64,000 bases of DNA, from the NCBI RefSeq assembly GCF_007004665.1, contig NZ_ML660053.1:744001-808000 (forward strand), in the 5' to 3' direction. Shown here piece by piece: positions 42,230 through 52,148 of the stretch. A program made the position numbers and the translations under genes. The notes under the pieces are model-generated. The model made no database searches. It had not been told where the DNA came from and worked only from the letters and a program-made list of their open reading frames with translations. The stretch is from Denitrobaculum tricleocarpae (GTDB lineage: Bacteria > Pseudomonadota > Alphaproteobacteria > Kiloniellales > Kiloniellaceae). The number at the start of each line of letters is the position of its first letter. Positions within the stretch are counted from its first letter, which is position 1.

Positions 42230-44047
42230 TCAGCCGGCTTGCGGGCCGTTCCATCTGCCGAGCGTGTAGTTCTTTTCCCGTGCGAGGTCCAGAGACGCAG
42301 CCTCTGCGTCTTCCGGCCCGTTTCCCTGCGAAAAGCCGAATGCCTCCAAACTGTCTTTAATGCCGGAATCCAAGGGGAGCTTTTCGATGTAGGGCCGATC
42401 GCACCAGGTTATTTTGCCATGATCGAAACGCGCGTAGATATAGCCGCTCTCCTGGTCCGCGAGATGGATCTCCGGGATCAGTTTCGCGCAGCGTTTGATG
42501 AAGCTGATGTTATCGCGCAGCGCCATATCTTTCGGATCAAAAACTTCATCCGGGCTGAGGGCCTCGACATCGACCTTTCGATAGCGGTCGATGTTGATCA
42601 TGGCCTGGATATCCAGGATCGTCATGCTCCGGTTCCAGCCGAAGGCAGCTGTGCGCGGCAGTTCGCCCAGCGGCACGTCATTGTCCAGAAATTCGAAGTG
42701 CACACGTTTCTTCGTTGAGAGGACCCAGGAAAAGAAGAGATTGGGGATTCCGGTGTAGGCTTCGACGTTGTGATACAACAGGTCGTCAACCGCTTTGAAA
42801 CGGCCCGTCGTCAGGCCACGCTTCCAGGCACGCTCCACGGTCTCGCTCGGCGGCGTAATCATGAAGAACATGAAAATCAGATCACCGAAGCGGGTCAGAA
42901 GCTTGCTGTCGGAGGTGCGGTCGGGTTCAAGCGTAAAGCTGTCGAAACGGAAACGGTCGATCAAAAGATGGGACATCGCGCCCCTGGCGGCTTTCGCAGC
43001 CATGTAGCGATCCAGTTTTTTATCGATCATCTCCAGTTCCTGGCCGGTCAGCATGGCGGCGTATTTCTTGTGCCCGCCGAGGGAGTCGTAATCCAGCAGG
43101 AACTTCCGCCAGTAGTCCGGGCTGATCAGGGCAAAGTCTTCCCAGGGGATGCCGATCCGTCCCGCCAGTTTTCTTTGCTGCGGGCGGATGGTGCTTTTGC
43201 CGGACGCCGAGGCGCCTTTTACGTTCATCACCACCGGTTTTTCCTGGGCGGGCAGGACCCGATAGCCTTCGGCCTCAATAGCCTGTTTGACAAAAGGCTC
43301 AATCGCCTGGCCGACCTGTTGGCTGCCATAGCCGTTGCAAACCATATTGGTGGCGAGCGTGCCGATGGTTTCCAGATCCCCAACCAACCGCCCACGGTGG
43401 CCGAGGATGCTGCCGACCAGCTTCGCCAGGGCTTCGAGGCATGCGCGCTCAAGCGGATCGTCGCAGGCGGAAAGACGGGATTTCCAGTTTTCGACAGCCG
43501 CGATTTCCCGCGCGCGTTCCGAATTCTGCGACGCAGCCGACGTGGCGGATCTGCGGTCCTGTTTTTTGACCCCGCCGAACAGCCTGGCGAAGATCGAAGG
43601 TGCCGATGACACCGGCGAGGGGGGCTTTTCGGGTACGTAAAGCTGATCGGTCAGTTCTTTATCGATGCGTGCGGAGACCTCTGTCCGGACAGCGTCAAAC
43701 GCCGCGCGGACACTTTCCATGCGCGGCTCGATGTGGCGCTCGAGGATGGTGGCGACCATCGTGCGCAGGCTGATGCCGAGATCTTCATAGTTCGGGCCGT
43801 CGGGGACGGAGAGATCGGCTGTGACCCGTATCAGCAGCTCATGAACCACCAGGCGCTCGACGCGCAGGGAAATCATATCCGCGGTTTTCAGGCCGCAGAA
43901 CGCGGCGGCCTCCTTGGCTTGCGTCACATCGACCGTGGCATTTTCCGGCCGGTAAAGCGTGACCAGAGGCATGAGGCCGCCTGGAATCTCCGAGGTGATG
44001 CCGGGGTTCCAGGCCCCGGCATCCATTTCTGTGGGGTCGGGCTTCAA
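42230..44047 (-). CDS. P-loop NTPase/kinase-like protein of unknown function
   Basis: A 605-aa protein with a P-loop at residues 278-286 (GASASGKST). The following LISPDYWRKFLLDYD and, further on, LIDRFRFDSF resemble the arrangement of zeta-toxin and polynucleotide-kinase-like enzymes. The N-terminal ~270 residues are helical with no family I know. The likely start is TTG 44047, with GGGAG about 5 bases upstream; its TTGA overlaps the tctA stop. ATG 44026 and 43972 are alternatives. No signal peptide or membrane segment. It may phosphorylate a small molecule or act in stress control; no antitoxin-like partner is visible. Confidence 0.68.
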   Translation of the reverse strand: MKPDPTEMDAGAWNPGITSEIPGGLMPLVTLYRPENATVDVTQAKEAAAFCGLKTADMISLRVERLVVHELLIRVTADLSVPDGPNYEDLGISLRTMVATILERHIEPRMESVRAAFDAVRTEVSARIDKELTDQLYVPEKPPSPVSSAPSIFARLFGGVKKQDRRSATSAASQNSERAREIAAVENWKSRLSACDDPLERACLEALAKLVGSILGHRGRLVGDLETIGTLATNMVCNGYGSQQVGQAIEPFVKQAIEAEGYRVLPAQEKPVVMNVKGASASGKSTIRPQQRKLAGRIGIPWEDFALISPDYWRKFLLDYDSLGGHKKYAAMLTGQELEMIDKKLDRYMAAKAARGAMSHLLIDRFRFDSFTLEPDRTSDSKLLTRFGDLIFMFFMITPPSETVERAWKRGLTTGRFKAVDDLLYHNVEAYTGIPNLFFSWVLSTKKRVHFEFLDNDVPLGELPRTAAFGWNRSMTILDIQAMINIDRYRKVDVEALSPDEVFDPKDMALRDNISFIKRCAKLIPEIHLADQESGYIYARFDHGKITWCDRPYIEKLPLDSGIKDSLEAFGFSQGNGPEDAEAASLDLAREKNYTLGRWNGPQAG

Positions 44048-45576
44048 GCCGCTCCCGTCTTCGAGGCCCGCAGCCGGTCACGTATGTATTTGAACAGCGG
44101 CAGGAAGATCAGGATGAGGGCAATGACCGTGATCGGACCGGCAATCGGCCGGGTGAAGAAGATGCTGAAGTCGCCATCGGAGAAGAGGAGCGACTGACGC
44201 AGCTTCGGCTCGGCGATCGGACCCAGCACGATGGCCAACACCGCCGGTGCCACCGGGTAGTCCAGGATCCGCAGGAAGAAAGCGGCCATGCCGACGATCA
44301 CCATCAGCCAGACATCGAAGAGGTTCTGATAAGCGGCGAAGGTGCCGACCAGTGAGAGCACGAAAATCAGCGGCGCGAGGATGGTAAAGGGCATCCGCAG
44401 CATCCAGAGGAAGATCGGGATGAAGGCGATGTTGATCGCGACGGCCACGAAATTCGAGATGTAGAAAGACCCGATCAGCGGCCAGACGAAGTCCGGCTGC
44501 TCGGTGAAGAGCAGGGGACCCGGCTGCAGACCCCAGATGACCATACCGGCCAGCAGGACGGCGGTGGTCGGCGAGCCCGGGATACCCAGGGTCATCATCG
44601 GCAGCATGGCGCCCGTGGAGGCCGAATTGTTGGCGGCCTCGGGGGCAGCGACACCGTCAACGGAGCCCTTGCCGAATTCCTCAGGCTTGCTGGATGTGAG
44701 CTTGGCGACGCCGTAGGACATCAGCGAGCCGGGCGTGGCCCCGGCGGCAGGCAGGATCCCGACGAAGAAGCCCAGCGAGGACCCGATGGCCGTGCCGCGC
44801 CAGGCATCCTTAAAGTTCCTGATAGCTTCCCAGATCTTGCTGGCCCGCAGGTCGACCGAGGTCATGGTGTTGCCGTAGCGCGAGGTATTGATCGTCCAGA
44901 TCATCTCGCCGATGCCGTAAACGCCGATGGCCAGCACCAGGAAGCGGATGCCGTGGGTGAAGCCGGTGATATCGAAGAAGATCAGACGCGGCTCGCCGGA
45001 GACAATGTCGAAGCCGACCGTGGCCAGGACCAGCCCGATACAGATCGAGAAGATGGTTTTGGGAATGTCATCGCCGCCCAGACCGACGAAGGTCGCGAAG
45101 GCCAGGAGCATCAACGCGAAAATCTCCGGGTCGCCGAAGGAGAGGGCGACGGATGCCAGAAGCGGCGCGAAGCCGGTGAAGAAGAGCGTCGAGATCGTGC
45201 CGCCGACAAAGGAGGCGATGGCCGCCGTGACCAGCGCCAGATGAGCTCTCCCCGACAGCGCCAGGGGGCGCCCGTCGAAGGTGGTGGCGACGGCTGTCGA
45301 AGCACCGGGGATACCCAGCGTGATCGAGGAAATCGCGCCGCCGTACATAGCGCCATAGTAGATCGCCGCCAGGAAGATCATCGGCGAGGTCGCACCACCG
45401 GTGAAGTTCTGAATGACGAAGGTGAAGGGCAAGAGGATCGCCACCCCGTTCACAGACCCCAGACCGGGCATCGCACCGACAAAGAGCCCGACAATCACAC
45501 CGATCACCGCGAGGCCCAGGTTGATCGGCTCCAGCGCGATCAAAATGCCGTTCAAAAGGGCGTAGACTACATCCAT
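44044..45576 (-). CDS. tctA: Tripartite tricarboxylate transporter large permease (TctA)
   Basis: A 510-aa inner-membrane protein of normal TctA length with about eleven hydrophobic segments. The conserved AMPGLGSVNGVAILLPFTFV (about 34-53) and GILPAAGATPGSLMSYGVAK (about 262-281) are present, the latter being the second TctA signature. It is the transport channel of a TTT system powered by the ion gradient. It lies 57 bp downstream of tctB and overlaps the P-loop gene by 4 bp. Confidence 0.93.
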   Translation of the reverse strand: MDVVYALLNGILIALEPINLGLAVIGVIVGLFVGAMPGLGSVNGVAILLPFTFVIQNFTGGATSPMIFLAAIYYGAMYGGAISSITLGIPGASTAVATTFDGRPLALSGRAHLALVTAAIASFVGGTISTLFFTGFAPLLASVALSFGDPEIFALMLLAFATFVGLGGDDIPKTIFSICIGLVLATVGFDIVSGEPRLIFFDITGFTHGIRFLVLAIGVYGIGEMIWTINTSRYGNTMTSVDLRASKIWEAIRNFKDAWRGTAIGSSLGFFVGILPAAGATPGSLMSYGVAKLTSSKPEEFGKGSVDGVAAPEAANNSASTGAMLPMMTLGIPGSPTTAVLLAGMVIWGLQPGPLLFTEQPDFVWPLIGSFYISNFVAVAINIAFIPIFLWMLRMPFTILAPLIFVLSLVGTFAAYQNLFDVWLMVIVGMAAFFLRILDYPVAPAVLAIVLGPIAEPKLRQSLLFSDGDFSIFFTRPIAGPITVIALILIFLPLFKYIRDRLRASKTGAA

Positions 45577-45633
45577 TATTCTTCCCGCCGAAGGTTGCTG
45601 TGGTTACTGGGAGCTGCTGTCTCTGACCGCCGG

Positions 45634-46164
45634 TCAGAGGAAAAGGTCGTAGAGTGGGATGAACAGCGGCTCGAGATAGCCCTTCGGCAGTACGATTCTC
45701 ATCGCAATGTCGAAGAAAAAGAAACTGACGACCGGAACGCAAACGGCAATGAGCAGCGTCTGCTTCATCGAATGACGTCCGAGGAAACGAAGGTAGTAGA
45801 TCAGGAAGGCGAAGATGGCGCCGTAAAAGCCAACCACGTGGATGAGCGCCAGGAAGCCGAAGAGCCCGCCGCCCACAAGCAAGAGCATCTTCTTGCCGTA
45901 CTGATCGAGAAAGGGTTCTTCCGAGACCGAAGGCGGGGAGGTCCTGCGGTACCAGTTAATACCGATCCAAATGCTGCAGATCAGCATGATACCGGAGAGC
46001 CAGAAAGGCCAGAAGCCGCTGCCCGGGCCTTCGCCCTCGATCAGGCCGATGTTGGCGAAGCGTGGAACGTCCGGATTCCAGGCCGGAGGTTCGCCGCTTT
46101 TCCACATGAGATAGATTGAGAGAATTCCGAGGATCACCGCAGTGACAATTTCCGCTCTACGCAT
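45634..46164 (-). CDS. tctB: Tripartite tricarboxylate transporter small subunit (TctB)
   Basis: A 176-aa protein with four hydrophobic segments (about 8-22, 50-65, 85-105 and 135-155) and the TctB-type arrangement including GPGSGFWPFWLSGIMLIC. It forms the small membrane subunit alongside TctA. The start is ATG 46164, 62 bp after tctC. Confidence 0.87.
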   Translation of the reverse strand: MRRAEIVTAVILGILSIYLMWKSGEPPAWNPDVPRFANIGLIEGEGPGSGFWPFWLSGIMLICSIWIGINWYRRTSPPSVSEEPFLDQYGKKMLLLVGGGLFGFLALIHVVGFYGAIFAFLIYYLRFLGRHSMKQTLLIAVCVPVVSFFFFDIAMRIVLPKGYLEPLFIPLYDLFL

Positions 46165-46226
46165 GTCTTCAGAACTCTCCCAAGTTTCTCTCTATCTCTT
46201 CTTCTTAGTGTTGTTCGCCGATGCGA

Positions 46227-47204
46227 TTACTTGATCGCGCCGGACGCTTTCAGGATCGTCTGATGACGGTCACGCTGTGTGGTCCAGTAGGCCTTCAGGT
46301 CTTCACCGTTCATGAAATCACCCATGAGGGACTTTGAAGACTTGTATTCCTGCCAGTCGGCTGAGTCGTAGACCTTCTGGAAAAGGCCCTGATAGTAAGC
46401 CTGTGCTTCCGCAGACATACCCGGTGCACCCACCACGGCGCGCTGCATGAAGTAGGAGAAGTCACCCCCCAGCTCTCTCAGGGTCGGAACGTCCGGGAAC
46501 ATGGGCAGACGCTCGTCGGTGAAGGCAACCAGTGGAACCAGATCGCCAGACTCGAAGAAACCAAGCGCTTCGGACGGATTGTTCACCGAAGAGTTTAACT
46601 GCTTACCGGCAACCTGTTTCGCGACTTCGCCGCCACCCTTGTACGGGATGTACTTCATGGTGAGGTTGTAGTTGTTGTTCAGGAAGTCGGTGATGATGTT
46701 GTCTTCGGAATTTTTACCTGTTCCGCCCATCACCCAGCCGTTGCCGCGCTCGGCCGCGACCTTCAGGAACTGCTCGAAGCTGGTGATGCCTTCGTCTTTG
46801 TGGACCCACAGAAGGAAGGTGTCTTCCGCCATGCGGCCAACCGGCGCGAACTCCATGATGTCGACGTCAAGACCCGGCTGACGCAGAGGCGTTGTAAAGA
46901 AGGAGTTCAGGGTCACCATGATGGTGTGGTTCGGATCGTTCGCGTTTTTCATGGCAACCAGTGCTTCCGCACCGGAACCGCCCGACTTGTTGACGGGAAC
47001 CAAGGGACGCGGAGCCAGGTTTTCTTTTTCGATGATCGACTGCATCAGCCGGGCCATTTTGTCGGCACCCCCGCCTTTGCCCGCCATGATGACGAAATCG
47101 ACTGGTTTATTGGGTTCGAAGGCGTTTGCAATCCCAGAAAATGCCGTTGCGGCCAGAGCGGTCGCACCAACGAAACTCACAATCATTTTCTTCGCGATAG
47201 TCAT
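46227..47204 (-). CDS. tctC: Tripartite tricarboxylate transporter substrate-binding protein (TctC/Bug family)
   Basis: A 325-aa protein with a Sec signal peptide (about 1-28, ending ANAF). The Bug fold is indicated by VDFVIMAGKGGGADKMARLM, GGSGAEALVAMKNAND and KYIPYKGGGEVAKQVAGKQ. Bug proteins bind carboxylates in the periplasm. It lies 128 bp downstream of the stress-protein gene in the long minus-strand run that starts with oxalate catabolism, so a small dicarboxylate such as oxalate is a reasonable ligand. That is inference from context. Confidence 0.9.
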   Translation of the reverse strand: MTIAKKMIVSFVGATALAATAFSGIANAFEPNKPVDFVIMAGKGGGADKMARLMQSIIEKENLAPRPLVPVNKSGGSGAEALVAMKNANDPNHTIMVTLNSFFTTPLRQPGLDVDIMEFAPVGRMAEDTFLLWVHKDEGITSFEQFLKVAAERGNGWVMGGTGKNSEDNIITDFLNNNYNLTMKYIPYKGGGEVAKQVAGKQLNSSVNNPSEALGFFESGDLVPLVAFTDERLPMFPDVPTLRELGGDFSYFMQRAVVGAPGMSAEAQAYYQGLFQKVYDSADWQEYKSSKSLMGDFMNGEDLKAYWTTQRDRHQTILKASGAIK

Positions 47205-47264
47205 TTCTTGCTCCCATGCAATTCAATTGCTGTTCGGCGTGAAAGTGTCACGCATCGCTGTCGT

Positions 47265-47282
47265 TAACTGGTTATCCAGTTA
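47265..47282. promoter_or_regulatory. 18-bp inverted repeat upstream of tctC
   Basis: TAACTGG (47265-47271) and CCAGTTA (47276-47282) are perfect arms around a TTAT spacer. It lies 61 bp upstream of the tctC ATG and downstream of the stress-protein gene. It may be an operator for the transporter or a weak intercistronic hairpin. Confidence 0.4.
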
Positions 47283-47331
47283 TCCCCTCTTCATCTCCTT
47301 TATTTCTGTTCGCCTGCATATATCCAATTCT

Positions 47332-48186
47332 CTAGTGTACCAGAATAACGGGTATTTCAGCTTTGTCGACAATCACTTGAGTGTTACCCCCAAATACTGT
47401 TTCACGCTCGTGACTGTCACCGTAAGCCCCCATGATCATGAGATCGGCGCCACAGGCCTTGGTACGGGCTAAAAGCTCTTCGCCAATCTTCATTTTGGCT
47501 TGAAACCGCTCGATTTTTGCTGTGATGCCGCGTGTAGCGAGGTAGCTCTCAAGGTCACTGGAGCTGGCGCCGTGAATCTCGGTGCCTGCCGAGAGCAGGG
47601 TCACCTCCTGCGCCCGTTCGATGATACCGATGGTTAATGCAACGGCCCGCGCAGCCTCCGTGGAACCGTTCCAGGCTATGGTTAATTTCTCTCCGAGAAT
47701 TTTCGGCGGTGTGTTTGTAGGTGGGCACATCAAAACCGGCCGCCCGGTATGAAAGAGCGCCGATTTAAGTGTATTGGCGCCCAGATTACGGTCGACATCG
47801 GGTTGGGCGACCACGATCAGGTCGGCGAGGCGGCCATGATGTTTGATGACGTCGACCTGACGGCCGGATTCTTCAATCCAGGAGGCACAGGCCCCGCTGC
47901 CGTTTGGTTTGTCCAGCACCTTAAGACCCAGGTGCTCGGCCAATTGGATGAATTCCGTCTTCAGGACGCCTTCTTCCTGATCAGCGAGCTCAACCGCCTG
48001 GCGAACGAGCTGATCTTTGAGGATGCCCGGAATCGGGACACCGAAAGGAAGCATGTCCGCAGGTCGCGGCCGGCAATGGGTGACAACGACCTGGGCATCG
48101 AACCGATGCGCCAGGGCGGCGGCATGGGCAAAAACGTTGTTGCCTTTCCCATCACCACGTACCGGCAGGATAATTTTGCGGATCAT
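47332..48186 (-). CDS. Universal stress protein, tandem UspA domains
   Basis: A 284-aa protein made of two Usp folds (about 1-150 and 160-284). The second carries a nucleotide-binding loop MGAYGDSHERETVFGGNTQ (about 250-268) like the G-2X-G-9X-G(S/T) ATP site. The first lacks a clear loop. Cytoplasmic. It lies 30 bp downstream of fhs and upstream of tctC, so it appears to belong to the oxalate/transport run. Its role there is unknown. Confidence 0.85.
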   Translation of the reverse strand: MIRKIILPVRGDGKGNNVFAHAAALAHRFDAQVVVTHCRPRPADMLPFGVPIPGILKDQLVRQAVELADQEEGVLKTEFIQLAEHLGLKVLDKPNGSGACASWIEESGRQVDVIKHHGRLADLIVVAQPDVDRNLGANTLKSALFHTGRPVLMCPPTNTPPKILGEKLTIAWNGSTEAARAVALTIGIIERAQEVTLLSAGTEIHGASSSDLESYLATRGITAKIERFQAKMKIGEELLARTKACGADLMIMGAYGDSHERETVFGGNTQVIVDKAEIPVILVH

Positions 48187-48216
48187 GCTTTCCTCATTTC
48201 TGTACTGCTTTCCCGG

Positions 48217-49893
48217 CTAGAAGAGGCCCTCGATCTGACCCTGGTCGTTGAGCATGATGGATTCGGACGAGGGAACCCTCGGCAGACCCGGCATGGTCAT
48301 GATTTCGCCGCAGATGGCGACGATGAAACCGGCGCCGGCGGAAAGACGGACTTCACGGATCGGGATCGAGTGTCCGGTCGGAGCGCCCCGCACATTCGGA
48401 TCGGTCGTGAAGGAGTACTGAGTCTTGGCCATACAGACGGGCAGAGCGCCGTATCCGGCATCTTCCCACTGTTTGAGCTGATCCCGGATTTTCTTGTCCG
48501 CGATGACCTCGTCCGCCCGGTAGATCTTCTTGGCGACGGTCTCGATCTTCTCGAAGAGCCCCATCTCGTTCGGATAGAGCGTCTCGAACTTGGCGACGCC
48601 GCTCTCCGCAATTTCGGACACGCGTGTGGCCAGGGCCTCGATGCCCTTGGAACCTTCCGCCCAGTGCTTGCAGAGGATCGCTTCCGAACCCAGGCTGGCG
48701 ACATAGTCCTTAATGGCCTCAACTTCTGCGTCTGTGTCGGTCACGAAGTGGTTGATGGCGACAACAGCCGGCACCCCAAAGCCCTTCACGTTTTCAATGT
48801 GACGGCCGAGGTTCGCGCAGCCTTCCTTGACAGCTGCAACGTTTTCGCTGCCCAGGTCGTCTTTCTTGACCCCGCCGTTCATTTTCATGGCGCGGACCGT
48901 GGCCACGATCACGACGGCATCGGGCGCCAGACCGGCATGGCGGCACTTGATATCCATGAACTTCTCCGCCCCCAGGTCGGCACCGAAACCGGCTTCGGTC
49001 ACCACATAGTCGGCGATCTTCAGCGCGGTGGTGGTGGCGACGACCGAGTTGCAGCCGTGCGCGATGTTGGCGAAGGGGCCGCCATGGACAAAGGCCGGAT
49101 TGTTTTCCAGCGTCTGCACCAGGTTCGGCTGCATGGCGTCCTTCAGCAGGACGGTCATGGCGCCGTCGGCCTTGATATCGCGGCAGTAGACCGGGGTACG
49201 GTCACGGCGGTAGGCGACGATGATGTCCCCCAGACGCTTCTGCAGGTCGTCGAGGTCCTTGGCCAGACAGAGGATGGCCATGACCTCGGAGGCCACCGTG
49301 ATGTCGAACCCGGCCTGGCGGGGGAAGCCGTTGGCGACGCCGCCCAGGGAGGTCACGATGTCGCGCAGCGCACGGTCGTTCATATCCATGACCCGGCGCC
49401 AGACCACCCGGCGCAGATCGATTTCCAGGGCGTTGCCCCAGTAAATGTGATTATCGATCATGGCCGACAGCAGGTTATGGGCCGAGGTGATCGCGTGGAA
49501 GTCGCCTGTAAAGTGCAGGTTCATGTCTTCCATGGGAACGACCTGGGCATAACCGCCGCCCGCGGCGCCGCCCTTCATCCCGAAACAGGGACCGAGCGAA
49601 GCTTCGCGGATACAGATCGCGGCTTTCTTGCCGATGGCATTCAAACCGTCGCCAAGACCGACGGTCGTGGTGGTCTTGCCTTCACCGGCGGGGGTCGGGT
49701 TGATGGCGGTGACGAGAATCAGCTTCCCGTTCTCTTTGCTCGATTGAGCGGCAATGAAGTCCGCCGAGACCTTGGCCTTGTCGTGGCCATAGGGAACGAG
49801 GTCTTCTGCCGAGATGCCGAGCTTGGCGCCGATCTCCTGGATCGGGCGTTTGCTGGCCTCGCGTGCGATTTCGATGTCTGTTTTGTAGCCCAT
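48217..49893 (-). CDS. fhs: Formate-tetrahydrofolate ligase
   Basis: A 558-aa enzyme of full length. The nucleotide-binding segment [20 protein letters not shown] (about 67-86) and the family sequences [24 protein letters not shown]-type [18 protein letters not shown] and PALRK-equivalent regions are all present. It makes 10-formyltetrahydrofolate from formate, tetrahydrofolate and ATP in the cytoplasm. In this cluster it would capture the formate released when formyl-CoA donates CoA to oxalate. The gene lies 17 bp downstream of the formyltransferase-like gene. Confidence 0.95.
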   Translation of the reverse strand: MGYKTDIEIAREASKRPIQEIGAKLGISAEDLVPYGHDKAKVSADFIAAQSSKENGKLILVTAINPTPAGEGKTTTTVGLGDGLNAIGKKAAICIREASLGPCFGMKGGAAGGGYAQVVPMEDMNLHFTGDFHAITSAHNLLSAMIDNHIYWGNALEIDLRRVVWRRVMDMNDRALRDIVTSLGGVANGFPRQAGFDITVASEVMAILCLAKDLDDLQKRLGDIIVAYRRDRTPVYCRDIKADGAMTVLLKDAMQPNLVQTLENNPAFVHGGPFANIAHGCNSVVATTTALKIADYVVTEAGFGADLGAEKFMDIKCRHAGLAPDAVVIVATVRAMKMNGGVKKDDLGSENVAAVKEGCANLGRHIENVKGFGVPAVVAINHFVTDTDAEVEAIKDYVASLGSEAILCKHWAEGSKGIEALATRVSEIAESGVAKFETLYPNEMGLFEKIETVAKKIYRADEVIADKKIRDQLKQWEDAGYGALPVCMAKTQYSFTTDPNVRGAPTGHSIPIREVRLSAGAGFIVAICGEIMTMPGLPRVPSSESIMLNDQGQIEGLF

Positions 49894-49910
49894 TTTTAAA
49901 AATCTGCTCC

Positions 49911-50825
49911 CTAAGAACCGAGTTGATCACCGGCGGACAGGCCGGAAGCGGCGGCCCACTCGGCCGCCGGCTGTTTATCCCCACCTTTGGGGCGCACGCG
50001 TTTTAGCAAGATCCGTCCGCCCTCGGCTTGAACGGTGACGCCGTCATCTGCAACAGAAACGACGGACCCGGGGGTTCCTGCGCCCTCCAGCTTCGCACTG
50101 TCATACATCTGCAGCTCGACGCCGTTCACCGTCGTCCAGGCCCCGGGCGCCGGATTGGCTGCACGGATCGTGTTGTAGACATCATCGGCGGATTTGGACC
50201 AGTCGACCTGCGCGAGGTCCTTCTTGAACCAGCTTTCGTAGGAGCCGTCCTCAAGCCTCTGGTCGTGTTTGATGATGATACCGGCCTTGACGAGGTCCAG
50301 GCTCTCGATCATGGCGTCGACACCCATTGGGAAGAGTTTCTTGAAATAAACATCGCCAAGGGTCTCGTCCGGGCCGATTTCGCAGCTTTTCTGCATCAGG
50401 ATCGGGCCTTCATCCAGGCCGTCGTCCGGCCAGAAGATCGTCAGCCCCGTACGGGTCTTGCCCATGGCGATCGGCCAGTTGATCGAGCTTGGGCCACGAT
50501 GCAACGGACAGAGGGACGGGTGGTACTGAAAGGTGCCGAAGCGCGGTGCATCCCGCACCGCCTCGGGCACGAACAGCAGGACATAGGCCATCATGCAGAC
50601 GTCCGCATCGAAGGACTTCATAAGGTCCAGCGCTTCCGGCGTTTTCCAGGAGGCCGGCTGATGGACAGGCAGACCCTTTTCCTTGGCGAACTCCACAAGA
50701 GGATCTTCCGGCCGGCCTTCCTTGGTCGGTGCGGAGCAGACGGCGACAACGTCCTCGCCGCGCTCCAGGAGTTTTTCGAGGACAGCTTTACCGAAAGCCT
50801 GCTGACCGTGAACGACTATACGCAT
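49911..50825 (-). CDS. Formyltransferase-family protein resembling the 10-formyl-THF hydrolase domain
   Basis: A 304-aa protein closely resembling the N-terminal hydrolase domain of eukaryotic 10-formyl-THF dehydrogenase (ALDH1L1). [17 protein letters not shown] and [14 protein letters not shown] match its core; catalytic-type residues are His102 and Asp138. A C-terminal Fmt-like domain (about 210-300) follows. The carrier and aldehyde-dehydrogenase domains of ALDH1L1 are absent. It is not the housekeeping methionyl-tRNA formyltransferase by context: it sits between frc and fhs in the oxalate run. It may hydrolyse or transfer the formyl group of 10-formyl-THF, balancing formyl-CoA and folate pools. 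Confidence 0.82.
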   Translation of the reverse strand: MRIVVHGQQAFGKAVLEKLLERGEDVVAVCSAPTKEGRPEDPLVEFAKEKGLPVHQPASWKTPEALDLMKSFDADVCMMAYVLLFVPEAVRDAPRFGTFQYHPSLCPLHRGPSSINWPIAMGKTRTGLTIFWPDDGLDEGPILMQKSCEIGPDETLGDVYFKKLFPMGVDAMIESLDLVKAGIIIKHDQRLEDGSYESWFKKDLAQVDWSKSADDVYNTIRAANPAPGAWTTVNGVELQMYDSAKLEGAGTPGSVVSVADDGVTVQAEGGRILLKRVRPKGGDKQPAAEWAAASGLSAGDQLGS

Positions 50826-50873
50826 TTAACTACTCCAAAGGGCGCGACTCATCGCGCCGTAAGACCAAGTGGA

Positions 50874-52148
50874 CTATTCAGCCGCGTCGGCACGAACTTC
50901 GCCGACCGCGCCCGAACTGATGACCCGCTCCAGATCGTCTCCGCTGTACCCCAGCACGTCAGACAGGATTTCCTTCGTGTGCTCGCCCAGCAGAGGTGAA
51001 CGCTCGACCGTGACGTCGCTGTCCGAGAGCTTGATCGGGCAGCCGACACTGAGGTACTCACCGCGCTCCGGATGGTCGACCCGGACCATGGTGCCAGTGG
51101 CGAAAAGGCCTTCGTCCTCTGAAATTTCCTTCATGGAGAGAATCGGGCCGACCGGAATGTCGTGCGGATTACAGATATCCATGACCTCGAACTTGGTTTT
51201 CGTCATGGTCCACTGCTCGATACGTTCGAAGATCTCGTTGAGCTTGTCGAGCCGCTCCGGCGGTGTCGCGTAGCCTTCCTTGGTCTTCCAGTCCGGCTCA
51301 CCTATAACGTCGCAGATCTTGCCCCAGATTGCAGCCTGACAGATGAAATAGGTGTAGGCGTTGGGATCACTCTCCCAGCCCTTGCACTTCAGGATCCGGC
51401 CCGGCTGTCCGCCGCCTGAATCATTGCCGGCACGCGGCGTGGCGTCGCCGAAGGGAATGCCCTCGCCGAACTGGGAGTATTCCGTGAGCGGGCCTGCTTC
51501 GAGACGTTGCTGATCACGCAGTTTGACGCGTGCCAGGTTCAGTACCGCATCCTGCATCGCAGCCGTGACTTTCTGGCCGCGCCCGGTCTTCTCGCGCTGG
51601 AAGAGGGCGGTGACAATGCCGAGGCAAAGATGCAGGCCGGTGCCTGAGTCACCGATCTGCGCGCCGGTGACCAGGGGCGGGCCGTCCAGGAAACCGGTCG
51701 TCGAAGCGGAGCCGCCGGCGCACTGGGCGACGTTCTCGTAGACCTTGCAGTCCTGATACTTGCCGGGGCCGAACCCCTTGATCGAGGCCATGATCAGGCG
51801 GGGGTTGATCTCCTGAATCCGTTCCCAGCCGAAGCCCATACGGTCGAGCGCGCCCGGCGCAAAGTTTTCCACCAGCACATCGCACTGCTCGATCAAGCGG
51901 GTCAGCACTTCCTTGCCGGTTTCGTTCTTGGAGTTCAGCTCGATGGAGCGCTTGTTATGGTTCAGCATGGTGAAGTAGAGGCTGTCCGCGCCGGGGACAT
52001 CCACGAGCTGCTTGCGTGTTGCATCGCCGACACCCGGGCGTTCGACCTTGATTACATCCGCGCCGAACCAGGCCAGCAACTGCGTGCAGGTCGGACCGGA
52101 CTGCACATGGGTGAAATCCAGAATTTTGATTCCTTCGAGGGCTTTCAT
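50874..52148 (-). CDS. frc: Formyl-CoA:oxalate CoA-transferase
   Basis: A 424-aa class III CoA-transferase. The catalytic aspartate is Asp167 in [14 protein letters not shown]. The N-terminus [20 protein letters not shown] and the glycine-loop NDSGGGQPG fit Frc. It moves CoA from formyl-CoA to oxalate, giving oxalyl-CoA and formate. Its ATG overlaps the oxc stop (ATGA, 52145-52148), the standard oxalate operon arrangement. A hairpin (GGCGCG/CGCGCC) lies in the 48-bp gap before the next gene. Confidence 0.95.
   Translation of the reverse strand: MKALEGIKILDFTHVQSGPTCTQLLAWFGADVIKVERPGVGDATRKQLVDVPGADSLYFTMLNHNKRSIELNSKNETGKEVLTRLIEQCDVLVENFAPGALDRMGFGWERIQEINPRLIMASIKGFGPGKYQDCKVYENVAQCAGGSASTTGFLDGPPLVTGAQIGDSGTGLHLCLGIVTALFQREKTGRGQKVTAAMQDAVLNLARVKLRDQQRLEAGPLTEYSQFGEGIPFGDATPRAGNDSGGGQPGRILKCKGWESDPNAYTYFICQAAIWGKICDVIGEPDWKTKEGYATPPERLDKLNEIFERIEQWTMTKTKFEVMDICNPHDIPVGPILSMKEISEDEGLFATGTMVRVDHPERGEYLSVGCPIKLSDSDVTVERSPLLGEHTKEILSDVLGYSGDDLERVISSGAVGEVRADAAE

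Noticed and set aside
44953-46119. 388-codon open frame opposite tctA and tctB
   Set aside because: It is low-complexity and charged (Glu/Asp/Arg/Gln), the shadow of membrane-protein genes.
47749-49899. 716-codon open frame on the plus strand opposite the stress-protein and fhs genes
   Set aside because: It is antisense to two well-conserved genes and has the composition of a GC-rich shadow frame; no ribosome site or family sequence.
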